From Pseudo-nitzschia pungens (taxonomy: Eukaryota; Bacillariophyta; Bacillariophyceae; Bacillariales; Bacillariaceae), in the NCBI GenBank assembly GCA_037355855.1, contig CM074765.1, positions 3,844,001-3,908,000 on the forward strand: DNA of 64,000 bases. The letters are read 5' to 3'. Below the pieces are notes generated by a model. It ran no database searches and had not been told where the DNA came from. It worked only from the letters and a program-made list of their open reading frames with translations. A program made the position numbers and the translations under genes. Below are positions 1-11,597 of the stretch, piece by piece (the stretch's first letter is position 1; each line of letters begins with the position of its first letter).

Positions 1-3000
1 ACAAAAACTAATGAATACAGGCAGATGATAATTGGGATCACGATTACATCGGACGAATTCTCGAGCATCGCTTACAAAAGTGTCATGGCGAGTCACTTGT
101 TGACCTCAGCTTTTGCAGATCCGAAACTCTAACATGTTGGGATCGGTCCCACTGTGGCCCTCTCGCGTTGAGCCTCATGTGTTGAAAATTTGCACATGTT
201 CAGTATGATACACGAGTATGCACATTGAAACCAATGCACCAGTAATGCCGGGTTTTAGCATCGAGATAGTAACGGCTGGATAACACTACTTTTGTCTACT
301 GTAACATTGATTTCTTTCGTCGAATCACTAGAGTGGAGGTCCGCAAACAAAAGGGTTCATGCGAATCCACCTACTTTGTCCTTAAACATCATGGCATCCA
401 CACAGTGGTATGATACAGACAAACCCCGTGCTCAACGAAACAGAAGCGACTCGACATTTTTATTTCAGTGTCATTTTCCAGGTGCTGAGCATCCGAAGGT
501 TCTTACACAACCCGAGACTTGGATCTCAACATCGAGTTGGAGTATCAGATCACGGAAATTCGATTGGATTGATTTTTGTTGTCTTGTGTAGTATGGTTGC
601 TCTCTGCAGATCCAGCGAGAATGGTACCTACGAGGGCGTTTTTCCTCTTCTGGATCCACTTCCATCGGTTGATCCACCGCTGGAGACAATGGATGATCCG
701 TGAGCAGCGCGTATCGCCACAAGGTCGTGTCTGTATTGAGCCGAGAACTTTCGCGTCCTCATCGTGGATGGAATCCCGTGGTGGATTTCGAACAATGGGA
801 TTAGATTGGGAATAATGTTGCTCAGGTTTCATCCGGATAGCTGTTCGATTGCACAATCGATTGCTCCAAGCAATGCAATTGTAATGCTGTGTTCGCGTTT
901 AGCAACATGATGTTTCATACTTTTAAGATTCAACTTCCACGGTCTCCTATCTCAAAAAATACTGTATTACTAGAAGTATTTAATAATCATTATTACACGT
1001 AATCTCTTACTATTACTTCGTATTATTTCTCTACTAATATGAAAAATAAAAAATAATAATATGAAACTCAGTACCGTAGCACTTCTCATCAACCCTTGAA
1101 AATCCGAGAAGTAAATACCAAGATATTATTGTTCCACGTACTGTGATAGAGAAGATGTTCTCCCAGACCGTGAACAATACCGTTACTAGTACGAGTATCT
1201 TACGAGTACGAGTACAGAAAGTAATACAAGTTTGTATTCCCCACGAGTATTTTTGAATCGCATAAGGAACCTTTTGAGAGCCACTTGAGTCCTACGAGTA
1301 CCGGTCCTTGTAAACTACGAAGTTCGTAATCTTACTTCGTACTGCATTTGTCGACGGAAGATCAAGAAAGAACTCACGCCATCATAATGTTCCTGCAGTC
1401 TGAAGGAAGAAACAGATTTGATTGACGTTGGAATTCCGAAAAGTATCCAACTACTAAAATGAAGAGGGTGTGCGAAAACAAGTCTGATTTACTTCTCGCA
1501 AAATCATAATATGCATCTAGTATACTGTATCAACCGGTACTCTGTACCTCGTACTTCGCATTCAACACCGTTACATAGTCTCATAACTTGAAACATCTGC
1601 AAAGGAGAAACAAACAAACAAACAAAAAACAATACCAAGCAGTAGAAACTATCCCCATAGTCGATGGGGCCCTCACCCCTTAAATCTCAAAGAAGAAATT
1701 ACTACGAGTGCAAGGGTCTAATGCCCGAGGTGTACCCCAAGCTTTGTTCAAGCTCATGAATTTGATGATGAGTGATCCTCGGCCAGCAACAATGTGATTG
1801 GCAGAATATGAGCGTCAGTGAGGCGAGTGAAGCGTCTGGCTATTGGATAGTGCATCTCATCTCTGGAAGAACGAGACGCGTTGCGCGTGAACTTGCCGAT
1901 CGATCCTGTTCAATCCATTGATCTATGGACGGATACACAGCATGCCAGTACATTTGATGCATACTATCATGGTCATAATTTCACCATTAGATAATATTAC
2001 GTTTCAATGAGGTAACAATTGTAGTTTCAACTAATTAGACTTTGTATTCAACGGAGGACGAGCAAAGTGCAGCAAACAAGTTGTGAACGGAGGTCCGTTC
2101 TGTTCTGTTCTCCTTTATTTGTGGTAGCGTTGCGGAAGAAGGCAGACAGCAATCACCCGATTTCTAAGGCTGGGGTTGTTGTGTTACAGATTGGACGTTT
2201 TTCTCTAACAATGCTGCTGGACCTAAAACACCACTCTTGCGGCAGTTTGCGATTTTGAGTCAGCGGGGATCGACTCGAAACTGCCGTAACCTACGGTGTG
2301 GTTTGGTACTGTGGGTTACAGCCCTGTGCGCTTGATCGATGTGCGAGATCTGTTTCTGCAGGGTTTGTTGGGGTCGCCGCTCCGGTCGATCAGTACTATG
2401 ATGTGGTATCATGCAAGCAGCCAAACCGATCCATTTCTTCGTACAAAAAAAGGACCATTTCCATTTCCACGGACCAAGAATGATGCAAGACCACCAACCG
2501 TCACTAGCCGTCAATTGCCATACCAAGACAGCAGTGGTACTAGTGGCAATGGAGGGTCTCTTTCGGCGTTGCCATTCGATTGCTGCGAAACAACCACGAT
2601 TACCAGTACTATTACGGTACTGTTGTATGGATCCTAGTATTTTTCCAAATCTTCTGCCATGCTCAAGTTTCACGTTAAAAAATCCTTATTTCGAAAAGAA
2701 ATCTTGCCTTCATGATACTACGGTATTTAAAATTACTACGGAATTCCTATCAGCTGTCCCCCGGTTTCCGTAGAAATTAGTAGTTGAGGATGTAGAACCG
2801 GGGGACAGCTGATAGGAACTTTGTAGTAACCTTACTCCGTAATTGTTTTAGGGGAGGCGTACAAGTAAGGTTTACTAGTAGAACGAAGTACAAGTAATAC
2901 GATACAGTATTGTTTCGTCACACGACTTCAGACGAGAAGAACTTGGTAAGAGTATGACGTGTGGTACGTACGGTACAGTAAGGTTACACTCCGTCTAAAC

Positions 3001-3319
3001 CTTACTTCGTATTAGTAATTGATGATTCATTCATTCATTTTTCATGATTGATTCATTCGATCCGATTGTTTTCTCTTCATTCAGACAATCGCGCGAACGA
3101 ATGAATGGATTTCGATGGAGGAGATGCGAAGTGAAAACGACAAACCGCATGTCTTCTTGTCTTCCCTCCAAACGCGGAAACACATAAGTTTGTGCTTTAG
3201 CCTTACTGTTTCGTGATCCGTTCATAGATCCGCAAGAGATCCCATATTCGACAGTGCAAGCGATCGCATTGTTGTAATTGTCATTATTAGTTTATCATCG
3301 AACTATCATCGAACGAAAT
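1..3319. other. gene-free 5' spacer
   Basis: No convincing gene is seen. The open frames are short and have no recognisable protein character. The stretch is AT-rich and carries many short CGAGTAC, TACTTCGTA and GTAAGGTTAC type words. Exact nonamers lie at 1014, 1333 and 3003, and exact decamers at 2826 and 2978. A 23-bp perfect inverted repeat sits at 2744-2818. A small ATTC/GATT microsatellite lies at about 3025-3060, just upstream of the HSP90 gene. Confidence 0.6.
2744..2818. repeat. perfect 23-bp inverted repeat
   Basis: Positions 2744-2766 are an exact reverse complement of 2796-2818, with a 29-base spacer. The arms contain CAGCTGTCCCCCGG and its complement. The outer 15 bases of the right arm (GACAGCTGATAGGAA, 2804-2818) recur exactly at 35336-35350. 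This suggests a dispersed element end or a hairpin. No gene is associated with it. Confidence 0.85.
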
Positions 3320-5895
3320 ATGACGCAATTGTCCCGATGGACGGCCCTGCGTAAGGTGGCCCTTCGTCACCATCGAAGACCTCTGGCCTCGACAACAACG
3401 ACAACTCCGACGACGATGTCCTCGTCGACAGTGTCACCCGTATCTTCCGCTTCGCCATTGGCATCGGATTCGCCACTTCCGCTGGGCCGTCGATCCTTTT
3501 CTACCAATCCATTGATCCCTTCCAATCTAGTTGCCTCGATTGCTGCCAACCAGCCGGGATGGTATCCGAGCTACGACACCCTCCATCGCCGAGCGGGAGG
3601 CAGCAGAAGCAAGAACAGCAGCAGCAGCAGCATGTCGTGGTATTCGACGACCACCCCTTGCAGCGGCGACGACAAGGACACCGAGGTCAAAGCCGAACCA
3701 CCGGCCTCGTCCTCTCCGCCCCCGCTCAAGAACCAAAAAACCATGGAATTCCAGGCGGAGACCAAGCAACTCCTGGACATTGTGACGCACTCGCTGTACA
3801 CCGACAAGGAGGTCTTTTTGCGGGAACTCGTGTCCAACGCCAGCGATGCCTGCGAGAAACTCCGCCACCTGCAGAGCGCCTCCGAGTCCGGCACCGACGG
3901 ACCGTCCTTTTTCGACCCCGAGAGGCCCCTGGAAATCCACATCGACCTGGACGAGGTCGAGTCCTCGCTGACGATCCGCGACACCGGAATCGGAATGACG
4001 GCGGAGGACATTGTCTCCAACCTGGGAACGATCGCCCGATCGGGATCCAAGCAGTTCATGAGCCAGCTCGAGCAGGCCCGGGCCGAATCCAACGACGACA
4101 CGGGGGCCCTGGACGCCGCCAAGGGAATCATTGGCAAGTTCGGGGTGGGCTTTTACTCGGCCTTTATGGTGGCCGACTCCGTTTCCGTCACCTCCCGGCC
4201 GGCGACCATCTCGGACGGGGACGACAGCAGCCCCGTTTCGTTGTGGACCTCGGAGGGGATCGGGAGCTACGAGCTGGCCGAGGTGGACGAGACCGCCGAC
4301 TCCCAGCGGTACGACCGGGGCACGACCGTCAAGCTCTTTCTCAAGGAGGACTACTGGGGCCTCCTGTCGGAGAGCAAGGTCAAGGACATTCTCAACAAGT
4401 ACTCCAACTTTGTCCGGTTCCCCATCTACGTCAACGGCGACCGCGTCAACACGGTCGAGGCCGTCTGGGCCAGGGATCCCCGGGAGGTCGACGAGGAGAC
4501 CTACTCGGAGTTCTACAAGTACGTCGCCAACGCCATCGACGAGCCGCTCGAGACCCTCCACTTCCGGGCCGATGCCCCGATCGAGGTCCGGGCGCTGCTC
4601 TTTGTGCCTTCCTTCCACTCGGAAAAATACGGCATGGAGCGGATGGAACCGGGGGTTTCGCTCTACTCGCGCAAGGTCCTGATCGAGCACAAGTCGCCCT
4701 ACATCTTGCCGGACTGGATGCGATTCGTCAAGGGGGTCGTCGATTCGGAGGACCTGCCCCTCAGCATTTCGCGGGAAAAGCCCCAGGACACGGCCCTGAT
4801 TGGGAAACTGAAAAAGGCTCTCACCCGGAGGTTTTTGTCGCAGTTGGAAAAAATGGCCAAGTACGTATAGTTTCAACCCTGTGTTGGTTGATGATGGTCG
4901 TTGGTTCTCGGAGCGAGGACGGTGGTGATGATGATGATGATTGGAGACGAATGCCGAATTGTGTCCCCACAACTCACGGTTTAGCTCACGATCCTTCTTC
5001 TTTCTTGTTTTGTTTCAAACCTTTCAGGAAGCAGCCCGAAAAGTACGTGGACGAATTCTACCGGGAATACGCCCACTTTTTGAAGGAGGGAATCTGCCAC
5101 GACTATGAATTCCAGCCACAGCTTTCCAAGTTGCTTCGTTTCGAAACCAACAAAAACACCACCCGCGAGCTTGTCTCCCTGGACACCTACGTGGGCAACC
5201 TCCGACCGGAACAAGACAAGATCTACTACCTTACGGCACCCTCGCGAGAGGCGGCCGCCATGAGTCCCTACCTGGAGGCGTTTGAAGAAAAGAACGTGGA
5301 GGTCATCTTTATTTATTCGGCCATCGACGACTTTGTCATGGCCAACATCGGAAGCTACGAAGGACGGCAACTGGTGAGCGTCGAAAAGAGCGACATCGAC
5401 CTCAGCCAATTCGACAAGAAGAGTGACGACGAAAGCGACGACAAATCCGACGGCGAGAACGACAGCGATTCGAGCGCAACAAAGCTCTCTCCCACCGAGG
5501 CCATCGACGTGTGCACGTGGATGAAGAACACCCTCGGCGACAAAAAGATCGTCTCGTGCCGGCCCTCGAGCCGATTGGTCAACTCCCCCGCGATCGTCAC
5601 CGACAACGAATCCGGAATGATGCGCCGCATGATGCGCATGGTCGACAACTCGGACGGCCGGGATGGCATGCCCCTCCCGGCGCAAAACGTCGAGATCAAT
5701 CCCTCCCACCCCATCATCGTGGGTCTTTACGAGATCAAGGAGACCGAGCCGGTTCTTGCCCGGGTTCTGGCCGAACAGGTCTATGACAATTGCCTGGTGG
5801 CCGCCGGACTGATGGATGACAGCCGAACGATGCTCCCCCGATTGAACGATCTCTTGATCTCGCTCGTCAGGGGAGCGAAGGATTCCAAAAAGTAG
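3320..5895 (+). CDS. TRAP1: mitochondrial-type HSP90 chaperone (TRAP1 family)
   Basis: An ATP-dependent HSP90 chaperone, probably of the mitochondrial matrix. There are two exons, 3320-4860 and 5028-5895. The 167-base intron has donor GTACGT and acceptor TTTCAG, and joins in frame as MAKKQPEKYVDEF. The product is 802 residues. Residues 1-140 are a Ser/Thr/Arg-rich extension with a presequence-like RRSFST at about 57-62. Then come the GHKL ATPase motifs: ELVSNASDA (about 169-177), DTGIGMT (about 221), and GKFGVGFYSAFMVAD (about 272). The middle and C-terminal HSP90 domains follow. The opening EFQAETKQLLDIV matches TRAP1/HtpG rather than cytosolic HSP90, and there is no C-terminal MEEVD. An acidic insert rich in Asp/Ser lies at about 643-667. 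The first ATG (3320) is used; an in-frame TTG at 3278 is not a credible start. Mitochondrial location is inferred from family and presequence; plastid HSP90 is less likely because no signal peptide is seen. Confidence 0.93.
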
Positions 5896-6551
5896 GCAGA
5901 GGTTTGAATTTGAGTAGAATGCAATGGGATGCAATGGGATATCGATGCATGCTGCGGCAGCAGCAAGCAAGCACGATTTGTGTCGTGTCGTGCCGTACCG
6001 TACCCTGCCACTCGAGAGCAGGGACGAAGCGACGATCGGCATCATCCATTCTCCGACCCAGTCGGGATGCTGGTAGCCTGCGACCTCAGCGTTGGTTCTC
6101 ACCAAGCCGTTGCTGCGGAGCGAGAGTTTTACCTAATGAAAAAACTTCGATTCGATGTAGCTATAGACAAGTGAATTAAATTTCAACGAATGCTCCATTG
6201 TTTGTCATCGCAATCTCGGCCGTGCTAAACTTTAAGGCTTTGGGATGCTCGATAGTCACACATTTTGTACGATATGGAAAGCAAAACGCTCACTGGGACA
6301 AAGGGTTCTCGATGACTCCCTCGAAGAGTCCGTTCAATCGGTCACCGGAGAGAACGCCGATTCCGGTATGAGACAGATGGTAGGGGCTCGGTACGAACGA
6401 AGAATGTGAAGAGTGCATCGCATTCGGATATTTGTTTTCTATGTTTTATTTTTTCTATGGTATTACAACAAATATTGCAACAGATGATGTACCCTGGGTA
6501 AATCGTTTGTGCCGATCAGAGCTCTTCCGATGGGCTGCCCCCTTGATCGAA
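5896..6551. other. spacer downstream of the HSP90 gene
   Basis: No gene is seen. A short direct duplication of ATGCAATGGG lies near 5925-5950. The rest is unremarkable 3' flank. Confidence 0.6.
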
Positions 6552-7031
6552 TCAAACGAATTCTGCACTATCTTCCTCGTGGGACGAGAAGGTAGTCAGA
6601 GATTCCCCCAAGCTGAGTTCGAAGCTTGATGTTGAGTCATCATTTGATACCCGTTCCATGGCCGCATTTATCAACATCTCGGTTTTGTCAGCTCGCTCTT
6701 CCTGATCGGAACCGTGTTTTGGCAATTTTATCTGGAAGTGATCAGCGGAAAGAGCCCGGAACATAGATGGTGATTTCGAACCGCGTCGTTGGAATTTCCG
6801 TCGCGGATTCATGGGCTGAACGGATTCATCGCTACCAAAGAGCGAAGGCCGCTGAAGTTCTTTGGATAGAATTTTTCGCACCTGTGAAGACAACTTGTGA
6901 GAGGAAGCGGAAATTGACGTGGACGAGCTCTTGATGGGTATGCTCGTTCTGGATTTTGATGCACCGTACAGAATTGGCTCGCTTGTCAACTTGGTTAAAG
7001 GACCCATGGTCATAGCTTCGTTTCGGAGCAT
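6552..7031 (-). CDS. hypothetical Ser-rich protein, possibly a last exon
   Basis: A 159-residue frame from the ATG at 7031 on the minus strand. It is rich in Ser, Lys and Arg, with segments such as SSQVRKILSKELQRPSLFG and an acidic end SSHEEDSAEFV. No domain is recognised. The frame stays open upstream of the ATG to about 7097. A plausible 3' splice site (TTTATACAATACAG) lies at about 7076, so this could be the last exon of a gene whose first exon lies near 7180-7370. No homology is recognised, and the call rests on composition and the splice-like site only. It may equally be a chance frame. Confidence 0.3.
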   Translation of the reverse strand: MLRNEAMTMGPLTKLTSEPILYGASKSRTSIPIKSSSTSISASSHKLSSQVRKILSKELQRPSLFGSDESVQPMNPRRKFQRRGSKSPSMFRALSADHFQIKLPKHGSDQEERADKTEMLINAAMERVSNDDSTSSFELSLGESLTTFSSHEEDSAEFV

Positions 7032-9047
7032 ACTGCTGATGATGAGTGGTGGTGGCACAGAGATGAAATTCTTGGCCTGTATTGTATAAATAAACACAAT
7101 GTTTTTTTTGTGAAGATGGAGAGAAAGCAGAAAGCACTCGTTGGTTTCTACGACGAAGATAGTGACACAAACTCAACGCTTTGAGAGGAACAAATTCGGA
7201 GGTTTCGGTCCAATTTTGTCATAAATGACCTTTCGTGAAATGTTAGAGCACTCACGTACAAACCTGGTTCGCTGATTTCGGACCAAGGAGATAAAGTAGT
7301 AACTGGTTACAATAGTTAAATTCTCTCTCTCATAAGTAATAATTATAAAACATGAAAGAACAATGACTGGCAATTTTTTCCCATGCTAATCCCGTATAGT
7401 AATCACAGTTGTAAAACATGCTAACTTTTAAAAAATAGATTCAAAAATCTCATGGACCTATTTGTGCAAAACCCGAACCTGACCACCTTCCCCATTCATA
7501 GGAAGGGAATAGCCCCTGTCATCTAACTTAAGCTCAGTCATTTGAATGTTCCAGAATCATTGGAACTGCAAGGAAAAACATAGGTTTGGGAAAAAATATC
7601 ATTCTTTCGAATGTGTGGAAGAATAGATTAAATATGGGTTTCTTGTCAAAAATTTTCTTGTCGAGACATTTTGTTTTCACATTTACCTATAATACGATTG
7701 ATATGCTGGAAGCAATGTTTGTCTCGACTTTTTAAAAAATCATGGGCAATTGAATATGTAGGCATAATGGATCGCAATTTCATATCGTTGAGATTCATCG
7801 GAGGTCTCGTCATTTAAATGACGCTGCGGAAGTCCTTTCACAGTTTCTCTCGCGAACCTCTCGATTGATTGATTCATTCCTCACATGCGATTTCTACGTA
7901 AAATAATGATGCTGAGCCCACTTAACAAACTAAATTCAAAATACTTTCGGATGAATGTTTGATTCGATTATGCTGCGGATATCACATCTATAGCCCGACA
8001 ATTTTTCGATGATTTTCGGAATTTTCCTCGGTTTCGATAATTAGTGGAAAATCATTTGTTGATGGAGGTGGCGACAAATGATGTCAATTGTATAGTACTA
8101 GAATAGACGCAAGAATTTTTGGGTGGAGCAAAAAGTGGAAATTCTCTTGTTCTGTTTTGAAAAGATATGAAGTGTTATCTGAATGAAGAACCTAATTGCT
8201 TCTACTCGAAGTACTAATATTAGTAATGCGAGACTAGTAAATCTTGAGGTATTGGAGAAAGTACTCAAGTCATGCTGCTCCTTATTGATTTCAAAAGAAG
8301 AAGCATCTATTGTTTTTCTACTAGAATTTGTTGCTGGCAGACATTGTATTGCAACATGCAATTCAGTAAACTTACTACTAGTAATTGCTGCCTCTGACAT
8401 TCTTTTCCTAGCACTCTTTCTCTGTTAATTCTTGAAGGAGTCTTCTTCCTCTTACTTCTTCTTGCATCATGATTATGCAGTACTACTAGTACTAGTGCTG
8501 GTACAATGGTGTAAAGATTTCGCTCGTCAGCAAAACAGGGAGAGCAGCAACACCAACAGTACAGCACAGGAGTGCTGGCAAATGGTTAGACTACAGAGGA
8601 TACTGTTCAAGCGCTATTGCATATACCATGAGCACACTAGCTACCACTCTAGAGGTACGTTAGAGATGTCAAGTATCGATGCCGGGCATGATGTGTTCTT
8701 TGAGAGGTTTAAACTGAGAGTATTCCAAAGACTGAGAGCTCAGATGGAGCTCCGAATAATTGTTCCATAACTTACCTTATCGCTGATTCGTATGTCGGTA
8801 AAAGATCAGGGTACGTAGGTCCAGTACTTAATTCAACGTACTGACCATACCCTTTACTGACACCTGACACCTATACTGTAGCGTAACCTTACGCACTGTA
8901 CGCCGTAGCACTTGATCGATGCGCTCGCTAACTCGCTCGCTTGTGAACTGACTGCAGGGGCTGGGTATCTGGTTATAGTACAATCGTACACAATGACCAT
9001 ACCCCGACGGTAAGTAGCATAATATCGAGGTGAAATATCTTCATAAT

Positions 9048-9085
9048 GGTACAAAGGTACAAAGGTACAAAGGTACAAAGGTACT
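9048..9085. repeat. 8-bp tandem repeat (GGTACAAA)n
   Basis: Four perfect copies of GGTACAAA and a partial fifth run head to tail. The repeat is noncoding. Confidence 0.85.
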
Positions 9086-9219
9086 GGTACGCCGTCCTCG
9101 TGTCCTTTCAATCGCAAATGATTATGAGGAGTTCTTGTACATCAAGCTGTCATTACATCATAATGTTGTATAACTAGCCTGCAATGGTAAGGTTACCGCA
9201 CGTTATGCTGGGACATGGG

Positions 9220-9523
9220 TCGAAACCACACTTTTGAAAAGTGCGAATATACACTTTTTTACTTTGCTACTTATACTTACACTCCTAACCACGGAAACTA
9301 CCAATAACAACCCCAACAACCCAACAACCCAACAAACCCAATCCCAACAACAGCAACAACCCCAACCCCAAAAGTGTTAAGAGTGGTGCGGTTGAGGTGC
9401 AAGTGTTTCGGTGATTCGATTGCTGGAGAAGAAGAAGAACATGGGTAATGTATGTAAGGTTACTGGGGTACGGTAGTTTAAAAGTGTGGGTAAAAAGTGT
9501 GGATTAGACCTAAAATAAGTGTG
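9220..9523. mobile_element. possible MITE-like element
   Basis: About 300 bases bounded by repeated CACACTTTT words in opposite orientation at the two ends: ACACTTTTGAAAAGTG near 9227-9242 and ACACTTTTTTAC near 9250 on the left, AAAAGTGTGGGTAAAAAGTGTGG near 9480-9502 and AAAATAAGTGTG at 9512-9523 on the right. The left end itself contains the palindrome CACTTTTGAAAAGTG. There is no coding capacity. The word AAAATAAGTGTG is repeated exactly at about 34312-34323. The exact ends and a target duplication were not found. Confidence 0.3.
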
Positions 9524-10035
9524 TTAACGAACGGGTACCGTTATGCTGCAACGCAGCAATCATCACTGTATGCATCATAAGGTACTCGTACTACCTATCA
9601 TACCGCCCATCCACCACTACGGTGGTATTCTCATTCTTTTTGGAAAGAAGTTCGAATCATCACGACTGAAAAAAATAACTTCGCCGACGATTTCGAATGT
9701 GACCATGTAGAATTACGTATTGTTTGAAAACGTCCGTCGCGCTGTCCAATCCTTATTATTATAGCCTAAGTGTTCGGGAGGGTCCTTTCGATGTTTGACT
9801 TCAACAATCCTATAATCCGACTACGTGGGCTCGGAGAGCCGTGGACCAGTATTAGGCCTATTATTACTACTTGTACTTTTTTGTCCAACATGTTGATTGA
9901 TTGGTACCAAAAAATTGTACTTCGTACCAATTTATCGGCATCAAATCTCGAACATAAATTTTCTAACATTCCTGGCCCATCTCCGTCTCTGAGTTCGAAC
10001 GTGCAGCAAGAAGGAAACAGGCACAACGATTCGTT

Positions 10036-10788
10036 ATGAAGGTGCCTCCAACTCTCAATCCATCGTGGACCCTCGCCACCGCCCTGTGCGTTTGGTTCCT
10101 CTTCATCCACACCCCGGTGTTCCTGATTCACAAGGACAACATCGAACCCCTTCTCTGGGTTCACTTCGTGGGGGTTTATTCCGTCTACCTGGCGTGCGTC
10201 CACAACACGCTGCTCACGCCTTCTACCTTTGGCGGGGCTGCACGACCCTTTCACGTCTGGGGCGGCCGAATCGGTTTGGTACTCGGCGTGGTCGGATTCT
10301 CGACCGGGTTGTACCTGACGTGGATCCTGATGGATCCCACGGAGGACCTGGGGTTCGCCATCGGCATCACCTACGGGGGCATCGCCCAGATGCAGTGCGA
10401 GGTCATTGGCTATCGCGCCATCGTCCGGTACAAGGCCGTGAAGGAGCCCATCCAAGACGGAGACTACACCGATCGCGAGGAACTCCTGGCGCTGGAAGAC
10501 GAGCAGGACGATCACCTGATCGCCCACGTGATTGCAATGGTGAACCTCTTTGTCATGGCGTGTGGCATCCCGGCGTTGATCCGGCTGGGGGCGCGCATTG
10601 GGAACGTCTATCTCCTTCCCCTCCTTGTTGCAACGTATTGTCTCGGATACTTGATGACCCGGCCGATCGTGACCCGCTTGAAAGCGAAGCGACTCGCGCA
10701 ACGCTTCGGTGGGCATCAGGGAGAGGAACCGTTTCGGTATTCGTTGCTGAAGCACACCCAGTACAGCAATCTGGCCAAGCCCAGTTGA
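10036..10788 (+). CDS. six-helix membrane protein of unknown function
   Basis: A single-exon gene of 250 residues starting at the ATG at 10036. The protein is largely hydrophobic with about six predicted membrane helices, near residues 10-32, 38-60, 75-98, 104-125, 163-186 and 190-210. Several histidines lie in or beside helices (FIHTP, LLWVHF, ACVHN, RPFHVWGG, DDHLIAHVIAM), spaced somewhat as in diheme membrane proteins such as cytochrome b561 or DUF2306. This resemblance is only suggestive. An acidic loop (DREELLALEDEQDD) separates helices 4 and 5, and the C-terminus is basic. No targeting presequence is evident. A TACTTCGTA word lies 118 bases upstream. The gene is probably real, because it is an open GC-rich frame with clear hydrophobic periodicity flanked by AT-rich DNA. 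The function is unknown. Confidence 0.75.
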   Translation: MKVPPTLNPSWTLATALCVWFLFIHTPVFLIHKDNIEPLLWVHFVGVYSVYLACVHNTLLTPSTFGGAARPFHVWGGRIGLVLGVVGFSTGLYLTWILMDPTEDLGFAIGITYGGIAQMQCEVIGYRAIVRYKAVKEPIQDGDYTDREELLALEDEQDDHLIAHVIAMVNLFVMACGIPALIRLGARIGNVYLLPLLVATYCLGYLMTRPIVTRLKAKRLAQRFGGHQGEEPFRYSLLKHTQYSNLAKPS

Positions 10789-11291
10789 TTGCGGTACAAG
10801 TGCAGCGTTCCGCACGTTCGCGAGGAATCATTCGATGGCAGTGCATGGAACAAGGGCCCGATTAGGTTAGAACCCAAGCGGTACCGCAAGAGCGTTGGAA
10901 TCGCTACTGAATCGAAACTACGAATGCATTTTTTGTGGGTTATTCCTGCTGTTTCGTCGTTCGTCTCGATCTAATAACCGGCAATGAACTCTTCATGAAG
11001 ATAAGCACGCAATGAAACTGGTTGGGTCGAAATATGTTGTCATTTAACAAGTAGATTAGTTTGTGGTACTAATTAATTGTGATTGTATAATATTATATTG
11101 ATATCAATTTCATTATCAGTAATGAGTACGAAGTAATCAAAAGATCAATTGACATTCAAGAGACTGTTTGTTGCTTGAAGTGATGCAAATGATGTACAAA
11201 ATCCAACGATCAGAATGACGGAACGGAGGTCCGAACAAAACCCTTCCTTCACCATTCTGGGTCGTGTTGCGAGATTTGTGGTTCGGTGCCG
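10789..11291. other. intergenic spacer
   Basis: AT-rich 3' flank shared by two convergent genes. One TACGAAGTA word lies at 11127. No gene is seen. Confidence 0.6.
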
Positions 11292-11566
11292 TTACCAGGA
11301 TGCCCCCCCGCCATTCGATGATGATGAGGACGAGGACGAGGACGCGGACGAAGACTCGCGGCGTTTCTTGGATGGGTTCCCGGAGCTCGCCGGTCTGCTT
11401 CGTGTCGGAGTCGACATCGACCACGAGGCACCTCCCCCAAATCCGGAGGACGTCCGTGCCGAAGGACCCGATCGCATCGCGGCACCAGCGTTGGTTCTGC
11501 GGTCGTTTTTGTTGTCGTTGTTCCATCTGGCTCCTCCTCCTCCCCATCCCGAGGACCGCCAGGTGC

Positions 11567-11597
<31 letters not shown>

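Larger units (their letters stand above)
7032..10035. other. 3-kb repeat-rich spacer
   Basis: No supported gene. The region holds ACTAGTACTAGT type runs near 8490, exact GTAAGGTTAC words (either orientation) at 8883, 9187 and 9454, an 8-bp tandem repeat at 9048-9085, a MITE-like stretch at about 9220-9523, a TACTTCGTA at 9918, and a CAACCC-rich simple repeat at about 9305-9372. Small frames near 8100-8770 have low-complexity translations and are not called. Confidence 0.6.

Noticed and set aside
2035..2773. Overlapping 100-140 codon frames on both strands
   Set aside because: No start context, domain or codon pattern; the frames end in the inverted-repeat region and look accidental.
3527..4972. 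481-codon open frame on the minus strand opposite the HSP90 gene
   Set aside because: Antisense shadow of GC-rich codons; the translation has no domain and the plus strand is unmistakable HSP90.
3559..5895. 778-codon plus-strand frame reading through the HSP90 intron
   Set aside because: Its first two thirds are out of frame with HSP90; only the part after 5028 is real and belongs to exon 2.
9766..10815. 349-codon minus-strand frame opposite the six-helix protein
   Set aside because: Shadow frame with no hydrophobic or domain pattern; the plus strand has regular membrane helices.
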